From Chrysoperla carnea (lineage: Eukaryota > Arthropoda > Insecta > Neuroptera > Chrysopidae): DNA of 64,000 nt. The stretch lies in contig NC_058337.1 in NCBI RefSeq assembly GCF_905475395.1, positions 137,723,960-137,787,959 of the forward strand. Reading direction: 5' to 3'. A program made the translations under genes and the position numbers. Below are positions 9,900 through 21,737 of this stretch, piece after piece. The notes under the pieces were generated by a model that was given only the letters and a program-made list of their open reading frames with translations, was not told where the DNA came from and searched no databases. Position 1 is the stretch's first letter; the number at the start of each line of letters is the position of its first letter.

Positions 9900-11824
9900 C
9901 TTTATGGGACTAATTTTATATCATAAGTAGTCTAAAAACAAAATTTTCTATCATTGTTATATTAGCTGGGATTCAATTAAGTTGGGTTTACTTTATTTTG
10001 TATTAGGAGAGAGACATGCAACCTTAATTATTTGATCAACAAAGCATTTTAGGAAAAAAGTTAAAGTTGTTTTACTCGGAGAGAGACATTTTACGGAACC
10101 AACACACACTGAAAGGTACATCACTTAATTCATTCAATTCGCCAATTTTCGTAAAAAAAATTAATCCTTAAATCGTTATTTTATTAGCTTATAAAATAGG
10201 ACGTCACAGTTCAAAAATTTCTCTTATTTAAGGAGTTTTCCTAGAATACATAAATAATGCAATCGTTACCAGCAACTTTTTAAGCCATGGACTAAGTTTG
10301 CAAGTGATGTTAAAAACGTTAAAATATGAAAACTTACAATCGAATTAACGTAACTGTCACAAAAATAGGACAAAAAAATGAATAGAATTGAATTAAAAAG
10401 CATCATGAACAATTTTTTATACAATATTAAAAATTAAAAATACAACAGAACTGTTGAAAGCATTTTTTTTTACCAAATAATGGTTTGTCCTTGATTATTG
10501 CATGTAAAATTTCTCGAAAAACATTAAAAAACACTAAAACATGAAATTCATGATTTTTTAATAGACGTCAAAAAGAGGGCAGCTCAATTTTCCTCCTATA
10601 TGTAAGGTATTCACGTTTTATCAGCGAAATTGGTTCAGAAAATATGCGAAATTTTTTTCATTTGTTGAAACTGAAAAAATGGCACTGTTTTAGGTGCGTG
10701 TTTAGCTCAAAATTAGCAAAAAAGTTCATAAAACATATTTTTCTTTATGACTGAAATATTGGAGCACCAAGAAATTTATTAGGCAATATTCAAAGTACCT
10801 AAATATTCAAAGGAATTGCCGTTTTGTTGAATGAAGTATATCCACCATGAACTTATACATCTTTGGTCCTAAGTATACTATCGGGAAGATCCTGAATAAA
10901 TTTTGGGGCTAACACGATCCGATTTCTAACATTTTTTACCGTTTCTTCAAAAAGCCGGGCCATTTTTGTACATTCTTAGAGGATGGTGTATTAAGACGTA
11001 CTTTGCTTACATCAAAATAAGAATGTTTGTATTTTTAGAGAAACCTGCCAGCTATGATCCTAGTTATGTCACTAATTTTCATGAAATAATATGTTTCTAA
11101 CTCAGGACTAACAGAAAGGGTTGTGAACTTTAACATGTCTGTGTGTCTGTCAGTGGCATCGTAGCTTCTTGACTTTTCGGATTAATCGATTTTGATTTCT
11201 ATTGTTTGAAAGGTCATCTCATATGCCCGAAAAATCCTTTATATTTATATAAATGCTTATAGTATTTAAAATAAAGAAAAAAATGAAAAGATGGAATAGG
11301 GCGAAGGTTTAAAAAAATTGACCTTTAACATTGAACTTTTGTTTTTATTTTTAACACAGATAATACACATTCGTAATCTTTTTAAAATGTTTTAAAACAA
11401 AAATTTTCAGGTTCAAAAGCACATATTACGCGATCTTAAATTCGATCTAAGCTTTTAGGTTCAATTAAAAGCTCATTCAGATGCGTATCTGGTAAGAAAT
11501 AAAAAAAGTAAATCAAATTGAGAATTTGTACTTTATTAAAAAGGTAATTGAATGCAAAGTTTCACCCAAAATTGTTTGTTGTATAATTACTGTAGAATCT
11601 TATTATTTTTCTTCAAAATGTTTCTAACAAAAGTGACATGATTAGTAATTTGAAATGTTCCCGTAATTCGAAATTCTTTCAATGTTTTTGTTTTGATTTA
11701 ATTAAGCAAGTATTTCAATGCATTGTATTAAATAGAACCGTTAACACGGAAGTTAATTTTAACGCTTGTTAACGTGTGTTGAATGCGTTAAAATCAGCGC
11801 TCGTGTGTTACTGATCTTATAATA
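9900..11824. other. Noncoding DNA between the TIR element and the first pseudogene
   Basis: No supported gene or repeat boundary. AT-rich with scattered homopolymers. There are no long frames and no match I could see to other parts of the window. Confidence 0.4.
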
Positions 11825-12053
11825 TTAAGATAAAATGTCACGTATATCAGTCTTATAAGAAAACTGAACAAATGCATATAGTCCCGTAATAATTGTATCT
11901 CCATCATAGAAAGTAAATGCTACTCTCCAATTATCTTGTCCTGGAGATCCTGGTACAAATGGTGGATACGCATTTGGATCTGGTATATAATTGGTCATTT
12001 TGTACGTACACTGTTCGCATATAAAAAACATGTTAATTATATATTTACTTGTA

Positions 12054-12349
12054 GAGCCTAAATGGTCGAGCGGTCTAAGGCGTTTGTCTTTGTCTGTTTG
12101 TCCATTTAGACTTAGGTTGCGGTTTCGAATCCAGGCAGCGGCAGTGTGAACAATTTATAATTAATGGGAGTGCAGAATTGATCACATTGTCGTCGCTTGG
12201 ATAAGAACGAAGTAACCGAATCCACCCACATCAAAATGTAATTGTAAATATGTTTGTAATTAAATAAATAAAGATTAAAAATAATGATGTGGGTGGCCTG
12301 TGTTATAGGCGTATATGTCAGAGAAACGGAGGTTAAACCCCATTATTAT
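12054..12349 (+). mobile_element. tRNA-Leu-derived SINE
   Basis: The head contains a box A-like TGGTCGAGCGGTCTAAGGCG (from 12063) and box B-like GGTTTCGAATCCA (about 12121-12133), the layout of a leucine-type tRNA with one extra T in box B. A tRNA-unrelated body follows, then an A-rich segment (AATAAATAAAGATTAAAAATA) and a tail ending (ATT)n. TATATTTACTTGTA lies directly on both sides (12040-12053 and 12350-12363), a 14-bp target duplication. It sits in intron 3 of the pseudogene, 44 bases before its last exon. It is not a functional tRNA gene because the 3' acceptor half is absent. Confidence 0.75.
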
Positions 12350-12839
12350 TATATTTACTTGTATTATCGTATTCGCATGTAAAAAAAATGTTAATTATAT
12401 ATTTACTTGTATTATCGTCTGACAAATCTCGGCGGATTTCTTTAATTTTTTTTATGGTTCTGCCGAGCTGTACTAAATAGTTAAATGAACCAAATCGCTT
12501 AACGAATGTTTGAATCTTGTGATAGGTAAGATGAAGTACATATTTCACTTTTTTTGATTAAAATGTTCGAGTTTTTTTGCGATTACAATACTTTATACAA
12601 GAAAAAAAAGACACTAGTCATACGCGTGTCGGCGTACAGCTTGGGAAAATAACATCAATGTTAATTAACATACAAATATTGAACTCACCGCAGGAACTGG
12701 ACATACTGTTAACTCCGGTTTGATATGGGCCTTCAAAGCTGGACACAACATTACATCATTGTCAAACAGATTGCATAAATTCATCTTTTCCAGTTGGCAT
12801 AAGGAGGTTGGATGATCGCTACTAGGGGGTTTTTGGAAT

Positions 12840-13125
12840 CTTTAAAAATGAATTTTGTGACTTTATTGGTCTCAGAAGTACCTGGTGCAACGGTATCCCC
12901 ATATTAGGAAGCTTTTGAGACCGCTGAATACGAATATCGTGACAGAATTGGTCTCAGAGGTACCAAAAACTCCCGTGTAACAAGTTTGGACTGACCATAT
13001 GACGAATTTCTCGAAAAATCCATTAGGCGCCGGAGATATCATTGCACCAGGTACCTATGAGACCAATTCTGTCACGATATTCGTGTTTAGCAACTCCAGA
13101 AACCCCCGTGTAACAAGTTTGAAAT
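12840..13125. repeat. Inverted-repeat insertion where exon 2 should be
   Basis: GAATATCGTGACAGAATTGG at about 12940 pairs with its complement at 13065-13085, and both arms contain GAGACCAATTCT. The phrase (C)CCCGTGTAACAAGTTT occurs directly repeated at about 12972 and 13107. No open frame. Confidence 0.55.
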
Positions 13126-13485
13126 CATTTTCATCACTATTAACGAATCCCATAAAATTTTATAATATTAAAATGTAAAACGTTATTTCTAAGCAAAAAT
13201 TGCTAAATATTTTCGAGTACTTAAATATTAAATTACAATTAAATAAGACTTACAGAGGCCAAATCAACATAGTTTATAAATAAAAATGCCAACAAAATAT
13301 GGAATTGAGTTTTATAGAACATTACTTCCGGAAAAATTTTTAATATTACTTTATAAAATATTATTTTCAACTAAATCAACTCAATTTAATTTTTAAACTA
13401 AAATTTATAGGAAAAAGGAAGAATTATTTTCATTTTATAAAATGTTCAATTGTTTGTACATGCAAATTAATAATTCTAAAAAAAA

Positions 13486-14039
13486 CAAGTGAAAACAAAC
13501 AATTGACTGAGTTAATTGTTGAAATACCATGCATAGTCAGTGTTGATTTCTTTATCACATTACACATACAAACATGTGCCACATACATAACTGATAATCA
13601 AGTATAGTACATATTATAAAATTTCCACCTAATTGGCGCCCTCACGGGTAAACAGTGATGTTTACGAAAAAATGTTTCAAACAAAAGTTGTTTACTTTTT
13701 GATAAGGAACATTTTTTAAACTTTTGTTCTATCTCTAACGGTTTACAAGATGGGTCCTACGGACCCAAGACCCAATTGACCTATGATGCTCATTTACGAA
13801 CTTGACCTCACATTTTACGTCCTGAGTACGCTGTAAAAATTTCAGCTCGATATCTTTTTTCGTTTTTGAGTTATCGTGTCCACAGACGGACGGACGGGCG
13901 GACAACCGGAAATGGACTAATTAGGTGATTTTATGAACACCTATGACAAAATTTTTTTCCTAGCATCATTATTTTTAAGCGTTACAAACTTGGGACTAAA
14001 CTTAATATACTATGTATATATTTCATATATACATGGTAT
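13486..14039 (+). mobile_element. HINE-like repeat family, copy A
   Basis: Begins ACAAGTGAAAACAAACAATT and ends ATACATGGTAT, with no long TIR. A 5' subterminal ATACCATGCA pairs with the 3'-terminal TGCATGGTAT (best seen in the copy at 16369), and an internal CAATTG...TAATTG dyad and a short (GGAC)n microsatellite are present. Five copies lie in this window with the same two ends. Subterminal inverted repeats plus an internal microsatellite are known for Helentron-derived (HINE/DINE-1) elements; that assignment is inference. Confidence 0.65.
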
Positions 14040-15170
14040 GAAAAGTGTACATTAAGGACATTTTTTTCCATTACAGATTAGAAGATAAAATATTTCAACG
14101 AACAATTCGTAAAATTTTTCATTCGATTTTTTTCTTTGTACATGTTTGAATTTCAGAGTTTTCTATATATGGCAATAAAATAGAAGAATTTCCGGGATGA
14201 AAATTTCATACCAAATTCTTAAAATTTTTGTTTTTAATTTACCTATTTATAATAATTAAATAATATTAATATTTCTGTTGTTTATTAAAATAAAAAAAGT
14301 ATCATCTTGATAACCGTTTTTATATATGGTAGCCCTCGGTTTCCTAAATGGTACTGACATGGCACTTTTACTCATTAATCTCCAGAAAGATCTCCTTGCT
14401 CTTATAGCTAGGTTAAACCGAAATTTAGTAGGATTACATACTTGGTTAATCAAAATTGGATATAATTTGGATGTAATAGAGCAAAATTAAATTTTTTGGA
14501 TTTCGATGACGTAATAAAGTTCAAAAATTCGATTTTTTTGATAACACGGGCAATTTTGATTCGATCTTATTGGAACTTTTTTTTAATCCCACTAATTTTG
14601 GGTCACTTTTTTCAGCTGTTATGTCAGTTTTACGCTAGCCATCACTAATGTGCTTAGTTCCGGGACCAGGACTCCACATTCTTGAATCGTATTAAAGCTA
14701 GGATAATTTTGACCACAAATTTGAAAAATATGACCCAAATTTAGAAGGATTACATACTTGATATAATACTTATACAAAATTTGATATAATTTGGATGGGA
14801 TAGAGCAAAATTAAATTTTGTGGATTCTGAGTTCCCAAAAAGGTTTAGAATTGAATAACACTCATTAAACTGCAATACTTGTAGAATTATAAATGAAACA
14901 TACTATCAATCTTGAAAAAACCTTTAATATCCTTCATTACAAAATCATGTTTTTATCAATCGTTTTCCAAATGATTTGGAAAAAGTGACCCCAGTAAAAT
15001 TTAATTATTTTGCTCGGAATATTGTTAAATCTCATCATCATCATAAATAATAGTTGATTGAAATTGAGTTTCACCATAAAGAGACCCCTTTCGAGCAAAA
15101 TAACTTTTACTAGAGCCATTTTTTCTATTGTAAAAATACGATCGTAAATATGAATATTAATGAATAAAAA
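14040..15170. other. Noncoding stretch with a duplicated segment
   Basis: No gene. A block with AATTTAG(T/A)AGGATTACATACTTG...GATATAATTTGGATG(T/G)...TAGAGCAAAATTAAATTTT occurs at about 14415-14505 and again at about 14735-14820, a roughly 315-base tandem duplication. Confidence 0.5.
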
Positions 15171-15704
15171 TTAAATCTTCGCGTCCAAATTTTCTTCTTT
15201 TTTAAGTTCTGCATATATTTTATATCCACCAACCATTTCCTCTTTATTATAAAATTCATAATTAATTCTATACAATCCATCGATTATATTCGCTGGAATT
15301 TTACTTGTGTCAGGTATGTATTTAACCAATGCAAATGTACCCTACAAATGAAAACGCAAATTAGAAAGACAAATCATTGGCTCAAAAAAGAACCAGTCAG
15401 TGGCTAAAAATGATAAGAATATAAAAATGATATGAATAAGAAATTCTTGAAAATTGCGAAAATAATATAAATATACAATTTCAACAGGTTGGAATTTTAT
15501 AGGAGTTTCGCAATTTTTTAGGCTCTATTTTGCATCTCTAAGCCGCTCCAAATCGAGTCAGGCGATTGAAATAAGTATATGAGTTCAGTTAAGTGTTAAG
15601 GACGTGTTTTTTTCGTTATTTTCTCAAACACGACCCTTCAATTACGTCTTCGATTTTATATTAACACATTATAGAAGATTTCAATAAATGTTCTATTATC
15701 ATGA

Positions 15705-16224
15705 ATAGGGTATTCTACTATTTTTGAAAAAGTACTTCAAAATGTTGATTTTGCTAATAAAAAGCCACCAAAAATTTATTTCGGAAAAATACACACGCTT
15801 TCTTGCCAAAAACTTAAATTAAATTTAAACCTATTTTAAACTGTCAAAAACGCGGGCATCCAGCTTGATGACGTAATATCGGTATCATTATACGAAATAG
15901 CATAAATAAGTTTGACAGATATATTCATAGACATCTGATTATAATAAATATAAATACTGATTATCTATGCATATATTATACCCAGCTGTCTACACCGAAC
16001 TAACTGATGGTCTATGTCTCATACCGATATGACATCACAGCAGAGTTTGTCCGCGTTTTAGGTCACGTGATAAACAGTTAAAAAATTACGATTTTTAATT
16101 TTAATATTTTAAAAGAAAAATGTGTTTTTATGGCTCGAAATCGGAATATTTAAGTATATATTTACATAAATTTTAAGTTTTTTCAAATTTGATGCCTTAT
16201 TTTTGATTAACGATAATACCCTAT
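15705..16224. mobile_element. ATAGGGTATT MITE, long copy, in intron 3 of pseudogene copy 3
   Basis: Ends ATAGGGTATT...AATACCCTAT. The interior matches the copy at 55234-55667 in opposite orientation, sharing AACGCGGGCATCC, GATGACGTAATA, GACATCACAGC and GGTCACGTGATA. The palindromic CACGTGA block is conserved. No coding frame. The TA duplication seen at the 55-kb copy is not clear here. Confidence 0.7.
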
Positions 16225-16368
16225 TCTAAATACGATTTATATAAATCTAACGAAAGTACACGAACAGGCTACAATTTCGGAAGTTAATATTTTTTGTTTA
16301 CACCTTTACTCTCATGGTGGGAGAAATTCTCGCATTTCCAGAATAACCTGAAAGAATATATTTAAAAA

Positions 16369-16984
16369 ACAAGTGAAAACAAACAATTGACTGAGTTAAT
16401 TGTTGAAATACCATGCTATACCATGTGTTGATTTCTTTATCACATTACACATACAAACATGTGACAGATACATAACTAATAAAGTATAGTACATATGTAA
16501 ATGACTTTATAGGTTTCTGCATTACCGACCGACATTTAGTGTATAGTTTGTACACATATTATAAAATTTTCGCCTAATTGGCGCCCTCACGGGTAAACAG
16601 TGATGTTTAAGAAAAAATGTTTCAAACAAAAGTTGTTTAATTTTTGATAAGAAACATTTTTTACATTTAAAGTTTTGTTCTATCTCTAACGGTTTATAAG
16701 ATGGGTCCTACGGACCCAAGACCCAATTGACCTATGATGCTCATTTACGAACTTGACCTGACTTTTTACGTCCCGAGTACGATGTAAAAATTTCAGCTCG
16801 ATATCTTTTTTCGTTTTTGAGTTATCGTGTCCACAGACGGACGGACGGACAACCGGAAATGGACTAATTAGGTGATTCTATGAACACCTATGACAAAATT
16901 TTTTTCCTAGCATCAATATTTTTAAGCGTTACAAACTTGGGACTAAACTTAATATACCATGTATATTTCATATATGCATGGTAT
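16369..16984 (+). mobile_element. HINE-like repeat family, copy B
   Basis: Same ends as the copy at 13486 (ACAAGTGAAAAC... and ...TGCATGGTAT). It has an extra block of about 55 bases (CCGACCGACATTTAGTGTATAG) near the 5' side, shared only with the copy at 35705, so copies B and D form a subfamily. Confidence 0.65.
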
Positions 16985-18199
16985 AAAAACTGTAGACAGA
17001 TTGAAGAAATCTGAAATTCACTATTTGAAAATAGATAAAATTATATGAAAATAAAAAAAGTTTTATCCACATATATTTGAAAGATAAAAGCGTGAACAAA
17101 ATGCTCATAACGTGAGCACTTAAAAACTCATTTATTACACCATTCATTAGCAACCTTACCTTTAACGGTGGACATTTATAATTGGTATCGTTAATACTAT
17201 TTTTTATTGCTGGCATTACGAATTGATCATTTTCCCAACAATCACAAAAATCTTTTTTATGAAGTTGAGCAAATGGCAATGGTTCATACCCATTACCTTT
17301 TCTGCGAGCAGCATAAAACGACATCGGAAATAAATAAAAATTTAATATCAACCTGTTTAATCGAGATAATTTTCATTACCTTTATATCTTCCCTTGGAAT
17401 ATTATCTCGAAGTACAGCATAAATGCCATCCAGAGCATAATGTGTCTTGTTGACTTTTTTCATTTTCAAATCTTGTAGATATCTTTAATTCCATCATATT
17501 TTTCCATTGATTTTAACTTTATATTATAACTTATAACCTAAAATCGTTCAATTTTTTATTTTTAAGGTAGTACGAACGCCAAGGTAAGTATAGACTTGTG
17601 GTTAAAATTATTTGTACCTCACTTTCAACTTTGATGATGAATTTTGTTTTAACTTCATGAATGTAGACGAAAAATAAGAATAAAATTTTTCGATATAAAT
17701 AATTAAACAAAATTTTCAATTTTCGATATTTTGAAAATTACTTCACATATCAAAAAATTGTATTCTTTACTTTTCGTCTTATAATTTACTACTATCCTTT
17801 ACTACCATGCTTATACATCCTTAATAAATCGAAACGAAACTAACATTTGAAGCATTTTATTCGATTTAATTTATTTATCGAATTTCAAGCATATGTCAAC
17901 ATAAACACCCTGTATGTTGACTTATTCGAGATCCTCAGAGAGCGAAAAATATAAACTGGCAACATAGTTTGAAAATAGTTGCGTTCACTATTTTTAATAA
18001 AAGCTTTTATTTAACTTGCAATGTATGTATGTATGTTACGGTGGATTCTTTGAACTAAATTTTGAAGTAGATATATATCTTCAACCGATTGAGCTGAAAT
18101 TTTGCATGCACATTTATCTTGGATGACAATGCATGATAAGACGCCGTCCTGATTTTCCCATCGCTTCCAACATATTTTATATAAATACATCTTTAAATT

Positions 18200-18500
18200 A
18201 AAAGTTTTAATAAAAAATACTTTTTAAGGGACAAGCTTTTATTGTACTAAATAAGTAGAAAATAATTTTATCTATAAGCCACTCATACCCGACTATTTGT
18301 AAAAGCTTGAAGCGGTTAATTTAAAATATCAAAAATGAATCGGAACGCCTCATCTACTCCACATGCCTTACTTTTCGATTCATCCTTGATATTAAACTCC
18401 TCAAGCTTTTACAAAAAGTCGGGTATGACTTATAGACAAAATTATTTTCTATTTTTTAGTACAATAAAAGCTTGTCCCTTATTTTTTATTAAAATTTTCA
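18200..18500. mobile_element. Hairpin MITE
   Basis: Arms of about 130 bases (18204-18335 and 18365-18500) are inverted repeats carrying GGGACAAGCTTTTATTGTAC and its complement, also CATACCCGACT..TTTGTAAAAGCTTGA. The spacer is about 30 bases. No open frame. Confidence 0.65.
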
Positions 18501-18964
18501 GCAACTAGAGACGATAAATTTAATGAGTTCGAAATATTTTGAGGTATAAAATATCATTATCGAAATTATTAAACGATGATAATTTTAAGGAATTACTTAC
18601 TCCAATCGATTCTCCATAATCAATCGATAAAAAAGCATAAAAAAAGATATAAAATTGTTTTACGAAACATTATTTTCAACTAAATAAGAGATCAAAGTTT
18701 CAAAACTGAAATTTATACAAAATTAAAATTTTTTTCTGTAATTGTTTAAACACGCAAGTGTATAAATATTTAAAAAAATTTCAAAAGAATTTTTTTATTA
18801 CCAATTATTAAAATCATTTTAAACATTTTTTCCCATATGAATGAAGATTTGAAATTTCAGGAAAAATTATTGGAATTGGAATTATTGGAATTATTGGCAA
18901 TATTTAATCCATATAACCGACTTTTTTGTTTAGATTTACTCCAGTAATATGAAATATACATATT

Positions 18965-19523
18965 ATACCATGTATATATGAAATATACATAGTATATTAA
19001 GTTTAGTCCCAAGTTTGTAACGCTTAAAAATAATGATGCTAGGAAAAAAATTTTGTCATAGGTGTTCATAAAATCACCTTATTAGTCCATTTCCGGTTGT
19101 CCGTCCGTCCGTCTGTGGACACGATAACTCAAAAACGAAAAAAGATATCGAGCTGAAATTTTTACAGCGTACTCAGGACGTAAAAAGTGAGGTCCAGTTC
19201 GTAAATGAGCATCATAGGTCAATTGGGTCTTGGGTCCTTTGGACCCATCTTGTAAACCGTTAGAGATAGAACAAAAGTTTAAATGTAAAAAATGTTCCTT
19301 ATCAAAAATTAAACAACTTTTGTTTGAAACATTTTTTCGTAAACATCACTGTTTACCCGTGAGGGCGCCAATTAGGCGGAAATTTTATAATATGTACTTA
19401 CTATACTTGATTATCAGTTATGTATGTGTCACATGTTTGTATGTGTAATGTGATAAAGAAATCAACACTGACTATGCATGGTATTTCAACAATTAACTCA
19501 GTCAATTGTTTGTTTTCACTTGT
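18965..19523 (-). mobile_element. HINE-like repeat family, copy C
   Basis: Reverse orientation: starts ATACCATGTATATATG and ends GTTTTCACTTGT. It lies between the divergently oriented gene copies 3 and 4. Confidence 0.65.
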
Positions 19524-20101
19524 TTAATTCTTGTTTTTTTGAGACATATTTTACGAAATTCAAAGAAGAAGCAGTGTTAAATGTTCAGTGGATCAATAAT
19601 ATGGAGTTTTAGGATCAATATTTTCATCTACATATATACGTACATGATTTTTGACAATTAAATTACAATAATTTTTTTATATAAATGAGTACTTAAACTA
19701 CTTTAACTACCATTTCCCAAAATTTGAAAATATTTGACAGAAATGCAGATTATATTTAATTTGTGCGAGGTTCTTTACAGGAATAAAGAAATAGCTGATT
19801 ACGGCTATTGCCTTACAAATTAAAAGTCAACATTTTGGCCAATGAAACAGTTTCGAGTTTTGTACTTTATCCAACCCTGTACAAAATCTAAATTTTTTTT
19901 CGTCATTAATGCGTTTTGGTAGAAAAGAGTATAAGTTGTTATATTTGTGTGGAGATAGACATCTTACTACCCCGACTAAACTAAAAACAACTTTTCTTCG
20001 AAACAATTTTTTATACATCTCTCTTCTCTAAATGCAGATTTCGAATCCGTAATTGTATTGCCAGAAAATATTTTTTTTAAAGAAAAAAACTTTGTTTTTA
20101 G
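19524..20101. other. Noncoding DNA upstream of gene copy 4
   Basis: A first exon with signal peptide for the copy at 20102 should lie here or further left, but none with a good ATG, hydrophobic core and GT donor was found. Confidence 0.35.
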
Positions 20102-21273
20102 GTTAATTATATCGTAAAACTGAAAGGACTCGAGCATGATGAAGGAATTAAGAATCCATTTTTGGATTTAAAAGATTTGAAACTCACAAAACGGAACAAA
20201 ACTCATTATGCTATAGATGGAATTTTTAATGTGGTTCGGGATAATATTGAAAAAGAAAATTTTTTGGTACAGTTAAAGTATTTAGAACGCGGGACAGAAA
20301 GTGTTTTTCTTAAACGATTAATATATACTCGAAACTTCCTGAGGGCTTCCTTTTGGCAAGTCTACCAAACTTCTCTCTGCGACTTTATTCGAAAGTACTG
20401 CGTATTTTAATGGGCGTGATAGCGTCATATTTAAGTTATCGATCTGAAAAAACGCAGCAGAAAATTTTTCGAACTCTATGGCTACTTGATAACATTAATA
20501 ATTATTAAACAATAAAATATTTTGCCCGACAAAAATACTTTGCCGATGAGCATTTTTGTTTTTGAATGCATACATGGTTCACTTTTGCTGATTTTCTTCC
20601 CGATTTCAAGGCCTTAATATCCGAACCAAACCTTTTCAGTGTGATGTCTGTGTGTATGTGTACGTATGTTAGTTCGGATTCATTCGCCTCAATTATCTCG
20701 CGTAATCGCGTATTTGCGAAGAACTGAAAGAGTTTTCAGCAGAATTGGTTTAGCCGTTTTTAATGGTAATAAAAAAACTGGAAAAACTCGATAAACAGAA
20801 TCTGAAAAGTGAATGAAACTCATCATTTATCTATGGAGATAATGATCGTTTCAGGATAAGCTGCAAAACATGTTCGAAACATGATCTATAAATGTTAACA
20901 AGACCTTTTTATAACTTTTTATTATACTGGGAGGTTTTTCGTGTGGACCTCGATAATCATTAATGTTAGTCGCCAAAAGGAAGACACGCACGTAATTTCA
21001 AGTATGAATTAATAATCATTTTACAAAACACTCTTTCTATCCCATGGTCTAATTAGTATAGATGGTTGATATTTATTTTTATATTTAATATATATTGATC
21101 AATTTTAGGTATCAATAACTATTGCTCAAAAAATGGGCAACGGATATCAGGATTCACCATTATTGCAATTGAAAAAGCAAAACTTTTGCAGTCTGTGGGA
21201 AACTGAAAAATTTATTATGCCACTAATAAAATCTAAAATTAATGATACTAATTACCAATGCCCTCCAAAAGTG
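20102..21273 (+). pseudogene. DUF1091/CheA-like gene copy 4, only exons 2 and 3 found
   Basis: Exon 2 is 20102-20266 (55 codons; acceptor TTTTTAG; donor TTG|GTACAG, a weak site) and exon 3 is 21109-21273 (55 codons; acceptor AATTTTAG; donor GTG|GTAAGA). Both are open, and join in phase 0 like the intact gene. Conserved features are KRNKTHYAIDG, GNGYQ, FC and QCPP. Exon 1 was not found upstream. No exon 4 was seen before the transposon at 21.7 kb, which may have displaced it. It is either a truncated copy or a gene whose end exons are too diverged for me to see. The plus orientation is opposite to copies 2 and 3. Confidence 0.6.
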
Positions 21274-21737
21274 GTAAGATTTGTTTTTATGGTCTCTCTA
21301 ATGTAGCCTACTCTATACTATCGCAGAGTAGTATTAAGGAGGTATTCTGGACTAGAAGCCTCAATTGTAGACACTTTTCAAAACTGCAAAAAATTAAAAA
21401 ATTCTTCAAGAAGTGTGGCCTGCAAAAATCATGACACTCTGGTTGACACGATTCCAGACCTTGTAGTGATCTGAATTCAAAAAATTTTTAAAATTCTTAC
21501 TAAGTAAAGTAAATAACTCTATTATTTTGGACCTTTTCGAAATTTTTTTAAATATTTCAGTTCTAATTCTTTAACTACAGGTGATGGAAAAATTTATAAG
21601 GAAGACTCCCTCTAAATTTCAAAGAAATCGTTCGAGTAGAACCTGAGATATCATGTCAACTACCTCCAAAAATGTAATTTCAAGAAAAACGCGGTTTAAG
21701 TTTGAGAGACAATTCCGGCAGAGTCATTCGGATAATA
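21274..21737. other. Noncoding DNA, expected site of exon 4 of copy 4
   Basis: No frame resembling the Y-x-x-x-N-Y-x-P-D exon was found. Nothing else recognised. Confidence 0.35.

Larger units (their letters stand above)
11825..13322 (-). pseudogene. DUF1091/CheA-like gene copy 2, exon 2 missing
   Basis: Exon 1 (13322-13254) encodes a 23-residue signal peptide (MFYKTQFHILLAFLF...) with donor TCT|GTAAGT. Exon 3 is recognisable from about 12838 to 12689: a Cys-rich QLEKMNLCNLFDND block and CPVPA, ending GCG|GTGAGT. Exon 4 (12010-11825, acceptor GCGAACAG) gives 61 codons with Y-K-M-T-N-Y-I-P-D-P matching exon 4 of the intact gene. No counterpart of exon 2 exists between exons 1 and 3. That space is filled by an inverted-repeat insertion at 12840-13125, which also appears to have removed the first part of exon 3. 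Intron 3 carries a SINE. Without exon 2 a normal product is unlikely; a rearranged gene spliced from exon 1 to a cryptic site cannot be ruled out. Confidence 0.7.
15171..18670 (-). pseudogene. DUF1091/CheA-like gene copy 3, frameshifted in exons 1 and 2
   Basis: All four exons are recognisable: exon 1 18670-18601, exon 2 17537-17380, exon 3 17324-17160, exon 4 15341-15171 (56 codons plus TAA). Exon 2 is very close to exon 2 of the copy at 20.1 kb (KVNKTHYALDG versus KRNKTHYAIDG). Exon 3 has exactly 165 bases as in the intact gene and contains KGNGYE...FC...NDTNYKCPP. There are three lesions. Exon 1 is 70 bases long, with a frameshift in a T run that brings in TGA. Exon 2 is 158 bases, with a small deletion after GIK. 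Exon 3 is preceded by CG instead of AG. Intron 3 holds a MITE and a HINE-like repeat. Three independent defects argue for a dead copy. Confidence 0.75.

Noticed and set aside
12063..12133. Possible tRNA-Leu gene
   Set aside because: Box A and B are present but the acceptor stem does not close and a SINE body follows; the target duplication shows it is a SINE.
12333..12548. 71-codon minus frame with a repeated DNTSKY segment
   Set aside because: It spans the SINE tail, its target duplication and a local tandem duplication inside intron 3; no family was recognised.
16968..17351. Single 127-codon minus gene starting with ATG
   Set aside because: Homology with the other family members shows it is exon 3 plus intron read-through on both sides.
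19230..19448. 72-codon plus frame
   Set aside because: It lies in a HINE-like repeat, and the equivalent positions in other copies are not open.
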